This document shows positions 18,967 to 27,045 of a stretch of 64,000 nt of DNA, piece by piece; position 1 is the stretch's first letter; each line of letters opens with the position of its first letter. The notes below the pieces were generated by a model. It ran no database searches, was not told the DNA's origin, and worked only from the letters and a program-made list of their open reading frames with translations. Made by a program: the position numbers and the translations under genes. The stretch spans positions 186,001 through 250,000 of the forward strand of contig JBAOHX010000005.1 in the NCBI GenBank assembly GCA_037044955.1, given 5' to 3'. This stretch comes from JAJXWB01 sp037044955 (lineage in GTDB: Bacteria > Pseudomonadota > Alphaproteobacteria > Rhizobiales > Beijerinckiaceae).

Positions 18967-19395
18967 TCACTCGCTCGAAGAGATATCGATCTTACGGATG
19001 ATCCGTTCCGGCTCGGGCCGGACGAGATCGACCGAAAGAAGTCCGTTGGACAGATCCGCGCTGAGAACCTGCATGCCCTCGGCAAGCAGGAAGGCGCGCT
19101 GGAACTGCCGCGCGGCGATGCCGCGGTGCAGATAATTGCGCTCCCGGTCGTCCTGCTGGCGGCCGCGGATCACCAGTTGGTTCTCTTCCACCGTGATCTC
19201 GAGCTGCTCGCGCGTGAAACCGGCGACCGCCAGCGTGATGCGCAGCCGGTCGGGCTCGCTCTCGGTGCGCGAGAGGCGCTCGATATTGTAGGGAGGATAG
19301 CCGTCGCTGGCGGCGCGCGTCACGCGGTCGAGCGCACGCTCGATCGTCTCGAACCCCAGCAGGAAGGGGGAATTCAGGGTAGGCGTACGCGACAT
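18967..19395 (-). CDS. Small heat-shock protein Hsp20
   Basis: This is a 142-aa alpha-crystallin-domain chaperone. Seen: PFLLGFETIERALDRV at the N-terminus, YPPYNIERL, the beta strands LRITLAVAGFTREQLEITVEENQLVIRG, and the LSADLSNGLLSVDLVRP segment ending the crystallin domain. It binds unfolding proteins without ATP. A sigma-32-type promoter lies upstream, and DUF1150 follows in the same unit. Confidence 0.93.
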   Translation of the reverse strand: MSRTPTLNSPFLLGFETIERALDRVTRAASDGYPPYNIERLSRTESEPDRLRITLAVAGFTREQLEITVEENQLVIRGRQQDDRERNYLHRGIAARQFQRAFLLAEGMQVLSADLSNGLLSVDLVRPEPERIIRKIDISSSE

Positions 19396-19454
19396 GTGGA
19401 AGCCCCTCAGGCGCCTCGGTTCGCGACGCCCGTTCCGGCGCGCCGCGCTTCCGG

Positions 19455-19484
19455 AATATGGGCGACCGGCCGGAGCCGTTCAAG
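19455..19484 (-). promoter_or_regulatory. Candidate sigma-32 heat-shock promoter of hsp20
   Basis: On the minus strand CTTGAA is followed after 16 bases by CCCATATT, close to the RpoH consensus (CTTGAAA and CCCCAT-T). The -10 element ends 60 bases before the hsp20 ATG, leaving a leader of about 50 bases. That leader contains GGAAGC and, between the Shine-Dalgarno and the ATG, GCTTCC, which could pair and hide the translation start at low temperature. Confidence 0.5.
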
Positions 19485-19679
19485 CCCCGCGCGGCGCCCG
19501 CAGCCGGCCCCCGGTTTGACGGCGAACGCGACGATGGTTTAGCTCAGGACGATCGCCGCCCCGGCGCGGCTACTGGCGCGCGCCTAGGGGTTAATGGTAA
19601 GGGTCGGCGTCGACCTGCGGCCGTGGCGCCGTATTGACGCAATCAGGGGCGGTTCGTCCCGCAACCGGAACGTCTCTGC

Positions 19680-20927
19680 GTGGCGAAAAAGCACAAAAGC
19701 CTCTCGGAATACGCCTACAGGCGCTACCGCCTGGCCGGCAGCGCCATTCTCGAGGAACACGGCAACCCGTTCTTCGCGCCCACCGATACGCTCAAGGCGG
19801 AGATCCAGGCGCGCGGCAACGGCCATTTCGTCTCCTTCGCCAATTACGACTATCTCGGCCTGGCCGATCACCCGGAGGTGAAGGCGGCCGCGCATGAGGC
19901 GATCGACACGCTGGGCGTGGGCGCGCTGGCCTCGCGGCTGGTCGGCGGCGAACGCTCGACCCACCAGAAATTCGAGGACGACCTCGCGAAATTCCTCGGG
20001 ACCGAGGCGACGCTGTCGCTGGTCTCGGGCTATCTGACCAACCTCACGGTCATCACCCATCTGATGGCCAAGCGCGACGCGATCTTCCTCGACGAATTGT
20101 CCCACAACAGCGTGGCGACCGGCGCGCGGACCTCCGACGCCGACAAGATCGTCTTCCGCCACAACGACCTCGACCATCTCGAGCAATTGCTCACCGAGCA
20201 TCGCGAGAAATACCGCAACTGCCTCGTCGTCGTGGAAAGCCTCTATTCCATGGACGGGGACACGGTCGATCTCGGCCGCATCTGCGACATCAAGGAAAAG
20301 CACGGCGCCTGGCTGCTGGTCGACGAGGCCCATTCGATCGGCGTTCTCGGCGAGCGCGGCGCGGGCCTGTGCGAATATTGCGGCGTCGATCCGAAACGGG
20401 TCGATCTCATCATCGGCACGCTGTCGAAGAGCTTCGCCTCCTGCGGCGGTTTCGTCGCGGGCAGCCGGGTGCTGATCGACTGGCTGAAATTCACCCTGCC
20501 GGGCTTCGTCTATTCGGTCGGCCTGTCGCCGGTGATCACCGCCGCCGCCGACAAGGCGCTGGAATTGATGCAGAAAGAGAGCTGGCGCATCGCCAAGCTC
20601 TCCCACAACGCCGAATTCCTGCGCGACACGGCGCAGGCGGCCGGGCTCGACACCGGCCCCGCCATCGGCCGCGCCGTGATCCCGATCCTGTTCAATTCGG
20701 TGTGGGAGACCATGGCGGTCTCGCAACACCTGCTCGACCACGGCATCTACGTGCCGCCGGTGGTGCAGGTCGGCGTGCCCAAGGACAAGCCGCGCCTGCG
20801 CTTCTTCATCTCGGCCAACCATACCGAGGACGAAATCCGGCAGGTCGTGCAGCTCATCGTCGACCGCCCGGTGGTCGAGCCGCCGCGCACGCCGCTGCCG
20901 GGCGACCAGCCCGCCGCCGCGCTCTGA
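19680..20927 (+). CDS. Alpha-oxoamine synthase, probable serine palmitoyltransferase
   Basis: This PLP enzyme condenses an acyl thioester with an amino acid. The 415-aa protein has FVSFANYDYLGL, the cofactor-stacking SHNS (about 141), VVESLYSMDGDT, LLVDEAHSIGVLG (D215/H218) and the PLP lysine in GTLSK (K250). The whole AOS family (SPT, KBL, BioF, ALAS) shares these. The call of serine palmitoyltransferase rests on the next three genes, which are ceramide-type enzymes. The start is a GTG at 19680 with a weak ribosome site. It opens a four-gene plus-strand operon divergent from hsp20. Confidence 0.75.
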   Translation: MAKKHKSLSEYAYRRYRLAGSAILEEHGNPFFAPTDTLKAEIQARGNGHFVSFANYDYLGLADHPEVKAAAHEAIDTLGVGALASRLVGGERSTHQKFEDDLAKFLGTEATLSLVSGYLTNLTVITHLMAKRDAIFLDELSHNSVATGARTSDADKIVFRHNDLDHLEQLLTEHREKYRNCLVVVESLYSMDGDTVDLGRICDIKEKHGAWLLVDEAHSIGVLGERGAGLCEYCGVDPKRVDLIIGTLSKSFASCGGFVAGSRVLIDWLKFTLPGFVYSVGLSPVITAAADKALELMQKESWRIAKLSHNAEFLRDTAQAAGLDTGPAIGRAVIPILFNSVWETMAVSQHLLDHGIYVPPVVQVGVPKDKPRLRFFISANHTEDEIRQVVQLIVDRPVVEPPRTPLPGDQPAAAL

Positions 20928-20997
20928 GCCGCTAGAACCGATCCAGATCGCGGGCGCAGGTTTGGCCTGAGCGCGCCCGCATGGTATGGGCGGCGCC

Positions 20998-22197
20998 ATG
21001 TCCGAGGCTTCAGCACGCCCGAGCGCCGTCGAGATCGTTCCCGTCTCGGGCGTCCGCGCCTTCATGGAATTCTGCCGCGTTCCGCGCCTGCTCTATCGCG
21101 GCCGGAAGGGCTTTTCGCCCTCGCTCGACGCCGAGCGCTGGACCATGTACGCCCGCAAGCTCAATCCGCACTACAAGCTCGTGCGCTCGCAGGCTTTTCT
21201 GGCCAGGCGCGACGGCGACACGGTCGGCCGGATCGAGGCGCAGGTCTATACCGAGGCCCGGCCCAACCAGGCCTCGCCCTACCAGTTCGGGTCGCTCGAC
21301 GCGATCGACGACCGCGACGTGGTGGCGGCCCTGCTGAAGGCGGCCGAGGACTGGCTGAAGGCGCAGGGCGCCCAGACGATCCACGGGCCCTTCTCGCCCT
21401 CGATCAACGCCGAATGCGGCATGCTGATCCAGGGCTTCGAGGCCATGCCCATGATCTTCATGCCCTGGCATCCGCCCTATCTGAGCCGGCACGTCGAGGC
21501 GCTCGGCTACACGAAGGCCCGGGACCTGATTTCCTACGGCTACGAACTGTCCGCCAGGGATCGCGAGGCGGAGCCGCTGCTGCTCAACCGCCCGGAATGG
21601 AAGGCGCGGCTGAGGTTCCGCCCGCTCGACATGAAGAACCTCGCCTCCGAGGTCGACCTGATGACCCGGCTGTTCAACGACGCCTGGTCGGGCAATTGGG
21701 GCTTCACGCCGATCACGCGCGACGAATTCAAGTCGATGGCCGACAGCCTGCAATTCCTGATGACCGAGGATTACGGCTTCGTCACGGAGATCGACGGCGA
21801 ACCCGTGGCGTTCGGCATCATCGTGCCCAATCTGCACGAAGTGACGGCGGATCTCGGCGGGCGGCTGTTTCCGCTCGGCCTGCCCAAGGTCATCGGCCGC
21901 ATCCGCAAGAAGGCCTACAAGTCCGGCCGGCTCGCCCTGTTCGGAATGACGCAGGCGCTGCACAGGAGCGCGCGCGGGGGCATGGTCATTCTCACCATGA
22001 TCGAGGAGCTGCGCCTGCGCAGCCGCAAAGTTGCGCTAGATCATGTGGAATTCGGCTGGGTTCTGGAAGATAACGCCGGCATGCGCAAGCCGATCGAGAT
22101 GAGCGGCGCTAAAATCGACAAGATTCATCGTATCTACGAGAAGCGTCTCGACGGCGCGCCGCAAACGGCTGAGCTGGCCGCGGCGCAGGCCGGATGA
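20998..22197 (+). CDS. YghO/bacterial ceramide synthase-like acyltransferase
   Basis: This is a GNAT-fold protein of about 400 aa. Seen: a start like FMEFCRVPRLLYRGRKGFSP, then the GNAT core AFLARRDGDTVGRIEAQV, and the diagnostic GPFSPSINAECGMLIQGFE and PWHPPYLSRHVEALGYTKARDL. From family knowledge, a member of this group N-acylates the sphingoid base in Caulobacter, and eukaryotic ceramide synthases are unrelated. The start at 20998 (MSEASARPS) and an upstream codon at 20986 are both open. Its place right after the synthase supports N-acylation of a long-chain base. Confidence 0.75.
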   Translation: MSEASARPSAVEIVPVSGVRAFMEFCRVPRLLYRGRKGFSPSLDAERWTMYARKLNPHYKLVRSQAFLARRDGDTVGRIEAQVYTEARPNQASPYQFGSLDAIDDRDVVAALLKAAEDWLKAQGAQTIHGPFSPSINAECGMLIQGFEAMPMIFMPWHPPYLSRHVEALGYTKARDLISYGYELSARDREAEPLLLNRPEWKARLRFRPLDMKNLASEVDLMTRLFNDAWSGNWGFTPITRDEFKSMADSLQFLMTEDYGFVTEIDGEPVAFGIIVPNLHEVTADLGGRLFPLGLPKVIGRIRKKAYKSGRLALFGMTQALHRSARGGMVILTMIEELRLRSRKVALDHVEFGWVLEDNAGMRKPIEMSGAKIDKIHRIYEKRLDGAPQTAELAAAQAG

Positions 22198-22213
22198 GGC
22201 CGGAAAGACAGAT

Positions 22214-23194
22214 ATGAACATGACCGTTCCCGTGACCGCGCTCGGCGTCGACCGTTCTCATGTCGATCGCCGCAAGGCGATTCTCGCCGCCCATCCGGAA
22301 GTCGCCTCCCTGATGGTGCGCGACATCAGGACCTTCTGGATCACCGCCGGCATATTCGTGCTGCAGGTGGCGATCGCCGCATGGATGGGCAGCCTCGGCA
22401 TGGGCTACTGGTGGGCGACGCTGATCCTCGCCTATGTCGTCGGCGCCTTCGCCAATCACGCGATGTTCGTCATCATCCACGACAGCATCCACAACGCCGT
22501 GTTCGCGAGCCCGACGCTCAACAAGTGGAACGCGATCCTCGCCGACCTGCCGAACGCCTTCCCGACCGCCATGGGCTTTCGCTGCTATCACGTGAAGCAT
22601 CATTCGCATCTGTCGAGCTACGACTACGACGCCGACGTGCCGAGCGACTGGGAGGCGAAGCTCGTCGGCAACGTGTGGTGGCGCAAGGCGCTGTGGCTGT
22701 TCTTCTTCCCCGTGATGCAGCTCACCCGCATCTATCGCCTGAAGGGCACGGTGCCGATCTGGGGGCCGTGGACCTACATCAATTTCGCGGTCATCGCGGT
22801 CTTCGACCTCGCCGTCTGGTATTTCCTCGGCGGCAATGCGCTGTTCTACCTTCTCGCCTCCTTCTGGTTCTCGGTCGGCCTGCATCCGCTCGGCGCGCGC
22901 TGGATCCAGGAGCATTACGCGGCGTGGCCGGGACAGGGCACGTTCGACTATTACGGCCCGCTGAACTTCTTCGCGCTCAACATCGGCTACCACAACGAGC
23001 ACCACGACTTTCAGGAAATTCCGTGGACGCTGCTGCCGAAGCTGAAGGAAATGGCGCCGGAATTCTACAACGACCTGCACGCGCACGAATCCTGGGTGAA
23101 GCTGTTCTTCGATTTCATCTTCAATCCGCGCTATTCGCTGATGTCGCGCACCGAAAATCTGGCCGCGACGCCGCCGGCGGCGCCGGCGGAATGA
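22214..23194 (+). CDS. DEGS1-like sphingolipid delta-4 desaturase
   Basis: This is a 326-aa membrane di-iron desaturase. The histidine boxes are HDSIH (89-93), HVKHH (126-130) and HNEHH (260-264). The region around the last box, DYYGPLNFFALNIGYHNEHH then DFQEIPW and PEFYNDLHAHESW, follows the eukaryotic dihydroceramide delta-4 desaturase pattern closely, as does DADVPSDWE after box two. Several hydrophobic segments lie between the boxes. The family inserts the 4,5-trans double bond into dihydroceramide. It is 16 bases after the ceramide-synthase-like gene and 10 bases before the hydroxylase. Confidence 0.85.
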   Translation: MNMTVPVTALGVDRSHVDRRKAILAAHPEVASLMVRDIRTFWITAGIFVLQVAIAAWMGSLGMGYWWATLILAYVVGAFANHAMFVIIHDSIHNAVFASPTLNKWNAILADLPNAFPTAMGFRCYHVKHHSHLSSYDYDADVPSDWEAKLVGNVWWRKALWLFFFPVMQLTRIYRLKGTVPIWGPWTYINFAVIAVFDLAVWYFLGGNALFYLLASFWFSVGLHPLGARWIQEHYAAWPGQGTFDYYGPLNFFALNIGYHNEHHDFQEIPWTLLPKLKEMAPEFYNDLHAHESWVKLFFDFIFNPRYSLMSRTENLAATPPAAPAE

Positions 23195-23204
23195 CGAGGT
23201 TCTC

Positions 23205-23903
23205 ATGAGCGACGCAACGCAAGAGGCTCATCCCGGCGCGCGCGACCCCTACGCGCATATGTCGACGGCGGGCATGAGCAAGGCGGAACTGCTCGCCGCC
23301 TCGCCGCGCATCTTCGACAATCCGATCCTCGACAAGCTGTCGCGCGTGCCGTGGTGGTTCCCGCTGTTCTACCTGCCGTTCGCCGCGTGGATCGGATGGA
23401 AGGGCGCGATGGCGCAGCCGGCCTTCGTCACCGTCGCGTCGCTGATCTTCGGCTATCTCGCCTGGACGCTCAGCGAATACGTGTTCCACCGCTGGCTGTT
23501 CCACACGGAATTTCCGGGCAGGATCGGCGAGCGCATCCACTTCCTGCTGCACGGCGTGCACCACGTGCATCCCAGCGACCCGCTGCGCCTCGTCATGCCG
23601 CCGCTGATGAGCCTGCCCTTGATGGCGCTCGCCTATGTGGTGATCGCGGCGCTGTTCGCCGCGCCGATCTCCTACACGGTGACGGCCGGCTTCCTGTTCG
23701 GCTATGTGCTCTACGACGAGATCCACTTCCACATTCACCACCGCCCGCCGCGCACGAAGGTGGAGCAGATCCTGCGCCGCGCGCATCTGCTGCATCACTT
23801 CCGCGATCCGCTGCGCGGCTATGGCGTGAGCTGCCCGTACTGGGACGACGTGTTCGGCACGGGCTACACGAAGGAAGACAAGCCGGGCGAAAAGCCGGTG
23901 TGA
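23205..23903 (+). CDS. FA2H/Scs7-like ceramide fatty-acid 2-hydroxylase
   Basis: This is a 232-aa membrane di-iron hydroxylase of the sterol-desaturase superfamily. The histidines follow the FA2H pattern: EYVFHRWLFH (91-100), HFLLHGVHH with RLVMPP (112-133), GYVLYDEIHFHIHH (166-179) and AHLLHHF then GYGVSCPYWDDVFGT. In eukaryotes this enzyme 2-hydroxylates the N-acyl chain of ceramides. There is no N-terminal cytochrome b5 domain, so electrons must come from another protein. It ends 13 bases from the convergent amidase stop. Confidence 0.85.
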   Translation: MSDATQEAHPGARDPYAHMSTAGMSKAELLAASPRIFDNPILDKLSRVPWWFPLFYLPFAAWIGWKGAMAQPAFVTVASLIFGYLAWTLSEYVFHRWLFHTEFPGRIGERIHFLLHGVHHVHPSDPLRLVMPPLMSLPLMALAYVVIAALFAAPISYTVTAGFLFGYVLYDEIHFHIHHRPPRTKVEQILRRAHLLHHFRDPLRGYGVSCPYWDDVFGTGYTKEDKPGEKPV

Positions 23904-23916
23904 TTTTCATCCTCCG

Positions 23917-25371
23917 TCAGGCGAACCCCGGCGGCGGCGTAAACGCCCGGTATTGATCCTCCAGCAATTGCGCGAATCCGATCGCGCTGATGGTCGCGGT
24001 AGGCAGGCGCGACGATCTGCACGCCGACCGGCAGGCCGTCGGCCGCGAGCCCGAGCGGCGCGATGGTCGAGGGCAGGTTGACCATGTTGGAATAGCCCGC
24101 CCAGAAGAGCTGCGTCGTCGTCGGCTGGTCCTTGCCGTCGACGGAAATCATGCGCTCCCAGCGTTCGCCCGTCTGCATGTGCGGGAAAGCCGTCGTCGCC
24201 GCGGTCGGGCAGAGCAACAGATCGAAGCGCGTGAAGAAGCGCGCCCAATCGTGGACCATGCGCGCGCGCCTGTTGTTCCAGCCGAGCCATTCGCGATGCC
24301 CCATCGTGTTGGCCAGCACATGCCAGGCGTAATAGTCGCTCGCGACCTGCGACCGATTCTCGCGCGGCGAGCAGCCTGGCATGGGCGGCTTCGTCCGGCG
24401 CCGCGCTCGTCTGCGAGCGCAGCAGCATGATGTAGGTCTCGTGCGCCTCGGCCGGATCGACGGGACGGGCGATGCGGTCGACATGCGCGCCCTGCTTTTC
24501 CAGCCAGTCGCCGAGCGCTTCGATCTCTTTTCGCACGGCGCCGTCGACCGGCGCCGTGTCGGCGTCGGACATGAGCGCGATGCGCAGCCCAGATGCTTTG
24601 CGTCTTGTCCGAACGCGGCAATTCCAGCCGCAGGCCCGTGGCGTCGAGCGAATTGGGGCCCGCGATGATGTCGAGCGCCATTTCCAGGTCGTAGGCCGAG
24701 CGCGCCAGCGGGCCGATGACGGCGAGATCCCCGTGCGAATAGGCGCCGGGCAGCAGATGGCCGTCGCGCGGGCATATGTCGAAGGTCGGCTTGTGGCCGT
24801 AGACGCCGCAATAATGCGCGGGGTTGCGGATCGAGGCGCCGATGTCGCTGCCGAGCTCGAGGCCGGTGAGGCCCGCCGCCAGCGCCGCCGCGCTGCCGCC
24901 CGAGGAGCCGCCCGGCGTGCGCTCGACATTCCAGGGATTGCTGGTCGTGCCGTAGATCGGATTGAAGGACTGCCAGTCGGCAAGCCACACGGGCACGTTG
25001 GTCTTGCCGAAGACGATCGCGCCGGCCGCTTTCAGCCGCGCGACGGAAAGCGCGTCCTCCTTCGCGATATTGTCGCGATGGGCGGTGAGGCCCCATGTGC
25101 TCGGCGTTCCCGCGACATCGAAGGATTCCTTCACCGTCATCGGCACGCCGTGCAGCGGCCCCAGCGACTGGCCCTTCGCGGTCATGGCGTCGCAGGCGGC
25201 GGCCTCCTTTCGCGCCTCGTCGGCGCGCTGGAGGATCACGGCGTTGATGCGAGGATTGAGCCGTTCGACGCGGGCGAGAAAGAAGTCGAGGAGTTCGACG
25301 GCGCTTGTCTTCTTCTCGCGCACCATTGCGGCCAATGCGCGCGCCGATGCGAATGCGAGTTTCTCGTCCAT
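23917..25371 (-). CDS. Amidase signature-family hydrolase, three frame breaks
   Basis: The product is an amidase with the Ser-cisSer-Lys triad: Lys in GVPMTVKES, the glycine/serine-rich signature TPGGSSGGSAAALAAGL, and GASIRNPAHYCGVYGHKP. The C-terminal half has SDYYAWHVLANTMGHREW and STIAPLGLAADGLPVGVQIVAP, ending QLLEDQYRAFTPPPGFA. The frame changes at about 24594, 24365 and 23998, each corrected by removing one base, giving 483 aa. The family cleaves many amides, including fatty acid amides. The position between two sphingolipid operons makes an N-acyl substrate possible, but no residue proves it. Confidence 0.85.
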
Positions 25372-25425
25372 GCCGTCCTCCCGGTTGTCGGGAAGACTAG
25401 CAAGCCTGCATTCGGCTGGGGAAGG

Positions 25426-25644
25426 TCAGGCGGCCCGCGAACGGCGGGACGCTGGTCTGCCGCAGACGATGTCGAAGGCGGCGAGCGCGGCGTCGTATTC
25501 GTCCTCGGCGGTCGCCTCGCTCCAGTCGAGCCGGGCGGTCAGGCGCTTCAGCAGTTCGGGGAAATGCGCCGGGGTTTCGGCGCGCGCGCGAGCGCGGGCG
25601 CTTCGTCCGGGCTCACGCGGGCGGAAGGCGAGAATATTGGCCAT
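25426..25644 (-). CDS. Small hypothetical protein, MANILAFRPR type
   Basis: A 72-aa frame starts MANILAFRPREPG, a beginning I know from small conserved proteins of this order, and continues with a charged helix PELLKRLTARLDWSEATAEDEYDAALAAFDIV. The basic C-terminus has RRSR. It lies 54 bases upstream of the amidase on the same strand. I do not know a function and a false positive is possible. Confidence 0.45.
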   Translation of the reverse strand: MANILAFRPREPGRSARARARAETPAHFPELLKRLTARLDWSEATAEDEYDAALAAFDIVCGRPASRRSRAA

Positions 25645-25727
25645 CGCAGCTACTCGTGCAATCGAGGCTAGACGGATGCAGGTCTAGAGGCGCGGAACTG
25701 AACGCAGGATGAATCCGATACGCGCCG

Positions 25728-25749
25728 GCCGCCGCAAGGTTTCGGCGGC
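25728..25749 (-). terminator. GC-rich hairpin after the glycosyltransferase operon
   Basis: GCCGCC and GGCGGC enclose ten bases just beyond the stop of the last gene of the ACP-to-GT2 operon. A smaller hairpin, GCGCGA-AATA-TCGCGC, lies between it and that stop. These are candidate transcript ends; no clear T-tract is present. Confidence 0.35.
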
Positions 25750-25767
25750 GCGCGCGAAATATCGCGC

Positions 25768-27045
25768 TCAGTGTTCCTTTTTCGGCGTGCGCTTGAAATG
25801 TTCCTGCCGGCCGCGCGCGGTCTGGATGATCTTCGGCGCATTGGCGACGGCGAGATAGATGAAGAGCGGCGGCAGCATGGCCATGGTGGCGAGATAGCGC
25901 CAGAAGGTGCCGCGCTTCAGCGCCAGGTAGGGCGGCAGGGTCATGCCGATCACGACGGCCGCGACCATGACGAAAATCAGCGAGAACAGCGGCACATAGG
26001 CCGAGGCCGACAGGCCGCGCGCCAGAATGCCCAGGATCGTGAGGATGATCGCGCCCGCGCAGAGCGGGAAGAAGACCTGATGCAGGATGAGGGCGATGGA
26101 GGAAATGCGGTTGCCGAGGCTCCAGGGCGCCTCCCACAGCGGGCGGATCGTGCGCTGGGCGACCTGGATGAAGCCGTTCGACCAGCGGCGCTGCTGGCGG
26201 CGCCAGTCGCGCATGCCCTCGGGCATCTGGCCGGGGATCGCGGGCTCGGAAATGAAGCGACCGTGCCAGCCGGCGAGCGCGGTGCGGATGGTGAGGTCGA
26301 GGTCCTCGGTCAGCGAATAGTCGAGCCAGCCGCCGACCGAATCGATCGCCGCGCGCCGCCAGATGCCGCCGGTGCCATTGAACTGGAACAGCCAGCCGAG
26401 ATTGGCGCGCGTGCGCTGCTCGATCATGAAATGCGCGTCGAGGATCAGGCCCTGTACGCGCGTCAGCCAGTTCTTGCGATAATTGGCGAATTCGCAGCGC
26501 GCCTGCACGAAGCCGGCCTTGGGGTCGGCGACGATCACGGGAATCGCCTTGCGCAGCCAGTCGGCCGGCGGACGGAAATCGACGTCGAGCATGGCGACGA
26601 AGGGCGCATCGTTGAGCGCAAGGCCCGCGGCGCAGGCGCCGGCCTTGAACCCGGAACGGTCCTCGCGACGAACATGGGCCACATCATTTCCCGCGGCGCG
26701 CAGCCCGGCGATGATCTCGGCGGCGCGCTCGGTCGTCTCGTCGGTGGAATCGTCGAGCAACTGGATGTGCAATTTTTCACGCGGCCAATCGATGGCGACG
26801 GCGGCGCGCAGCGCGCCTTCGACGACGCGCGGCTCGTTGAACACCGGTATCTGCAGGACGACATGCGGCAGGTCGGCGTCGGCCAGCGGCGGGACGGCGC
26901 GCGAGCCGTCGCCCGCGCCGCGCATCTCGTCATAGAGGAAGCGGGCGACCAGCACGAGGAAGCTCGCGCCGATTGCGACCATGCCGAGCACGCACAGCGT
27001 CAGCGCAATGTCGATCAGCCCGACAAGCAGTCCTTGCGCCGTCAC
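25768..27045 (-). CDS. Processive-type family 2 glycosyltransferase (cellulose synthase/CslA-like)
   Basis: This is a 425-aa inner-membrane glycosyltransferase with two N-terminal and several C-terminal membrane helices around a cytoplasmic GT-A domain. All four hallmark motifs of processive GT2 enzymes are visible: LLDDSTDET, MLDVDF, SLTEDLDL and RQQRRWSNGF (QxxRW). It resembles CslA/beta-mannan-type and related lipid-linked glycosyltransferases. The start codon overlaps the stop of the GT21 gene (ATGA), so the two are translationally coupled; it may extend the sugar placed by that enzyme. Confidence 0.85.
   Translation of the reverse strand: MTAQGLLVGLIDIALTLCVLGMVAIGASFLVLVARFLYDEMRGAGDGSRAVPPLADADLPHVVLQIPVFNEPRVVEGALRAAVAIDWPREKLHIQLLDDSTDETTERAAEIIAGLRAAGNDVAHVRREDRSGFKAGACAAGLALNDAPFVAMLDVDFRPPADWLRKAIPVIVADPKAGFVQARCEFANYRKNWLTRVQGLILDAHFMIEQRTRANLGWLFQFNGTGGIWRRAAIDSVGGWLDYSLTEDLDLTIRTALAGWHGRFISEPAIPGQMPEGMRDWRRQQRRWSNGFIQVAQRTIRPLWEAPWSLGNRISSIALILHQVFFPLCAGAIILTILGILARGLSASAYVPLFSLIFVMVAAVVIGMTLPPYLALKRGTFWRYLATMAMLPPLFIYLAVANAPKIIQTARGRQEHFKRTPKKEH

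Noticed and set aside
16896..19001. 700-codon frame overlapping PBP1A
   Set aside because: It overlaps a complete PBP1A with all catalytic motifs; its own translation is low-complexity and extends across unrelated convergent genes.
19680..20927. Calling the alpha-oxoamine synthase a glycine C-acetyltransferase or BioF
   Set aside because: Motifs alone allow it, but there is no threonine dehydrogenase or biotin gene nearby, while three ceramide-type genes follow directly.
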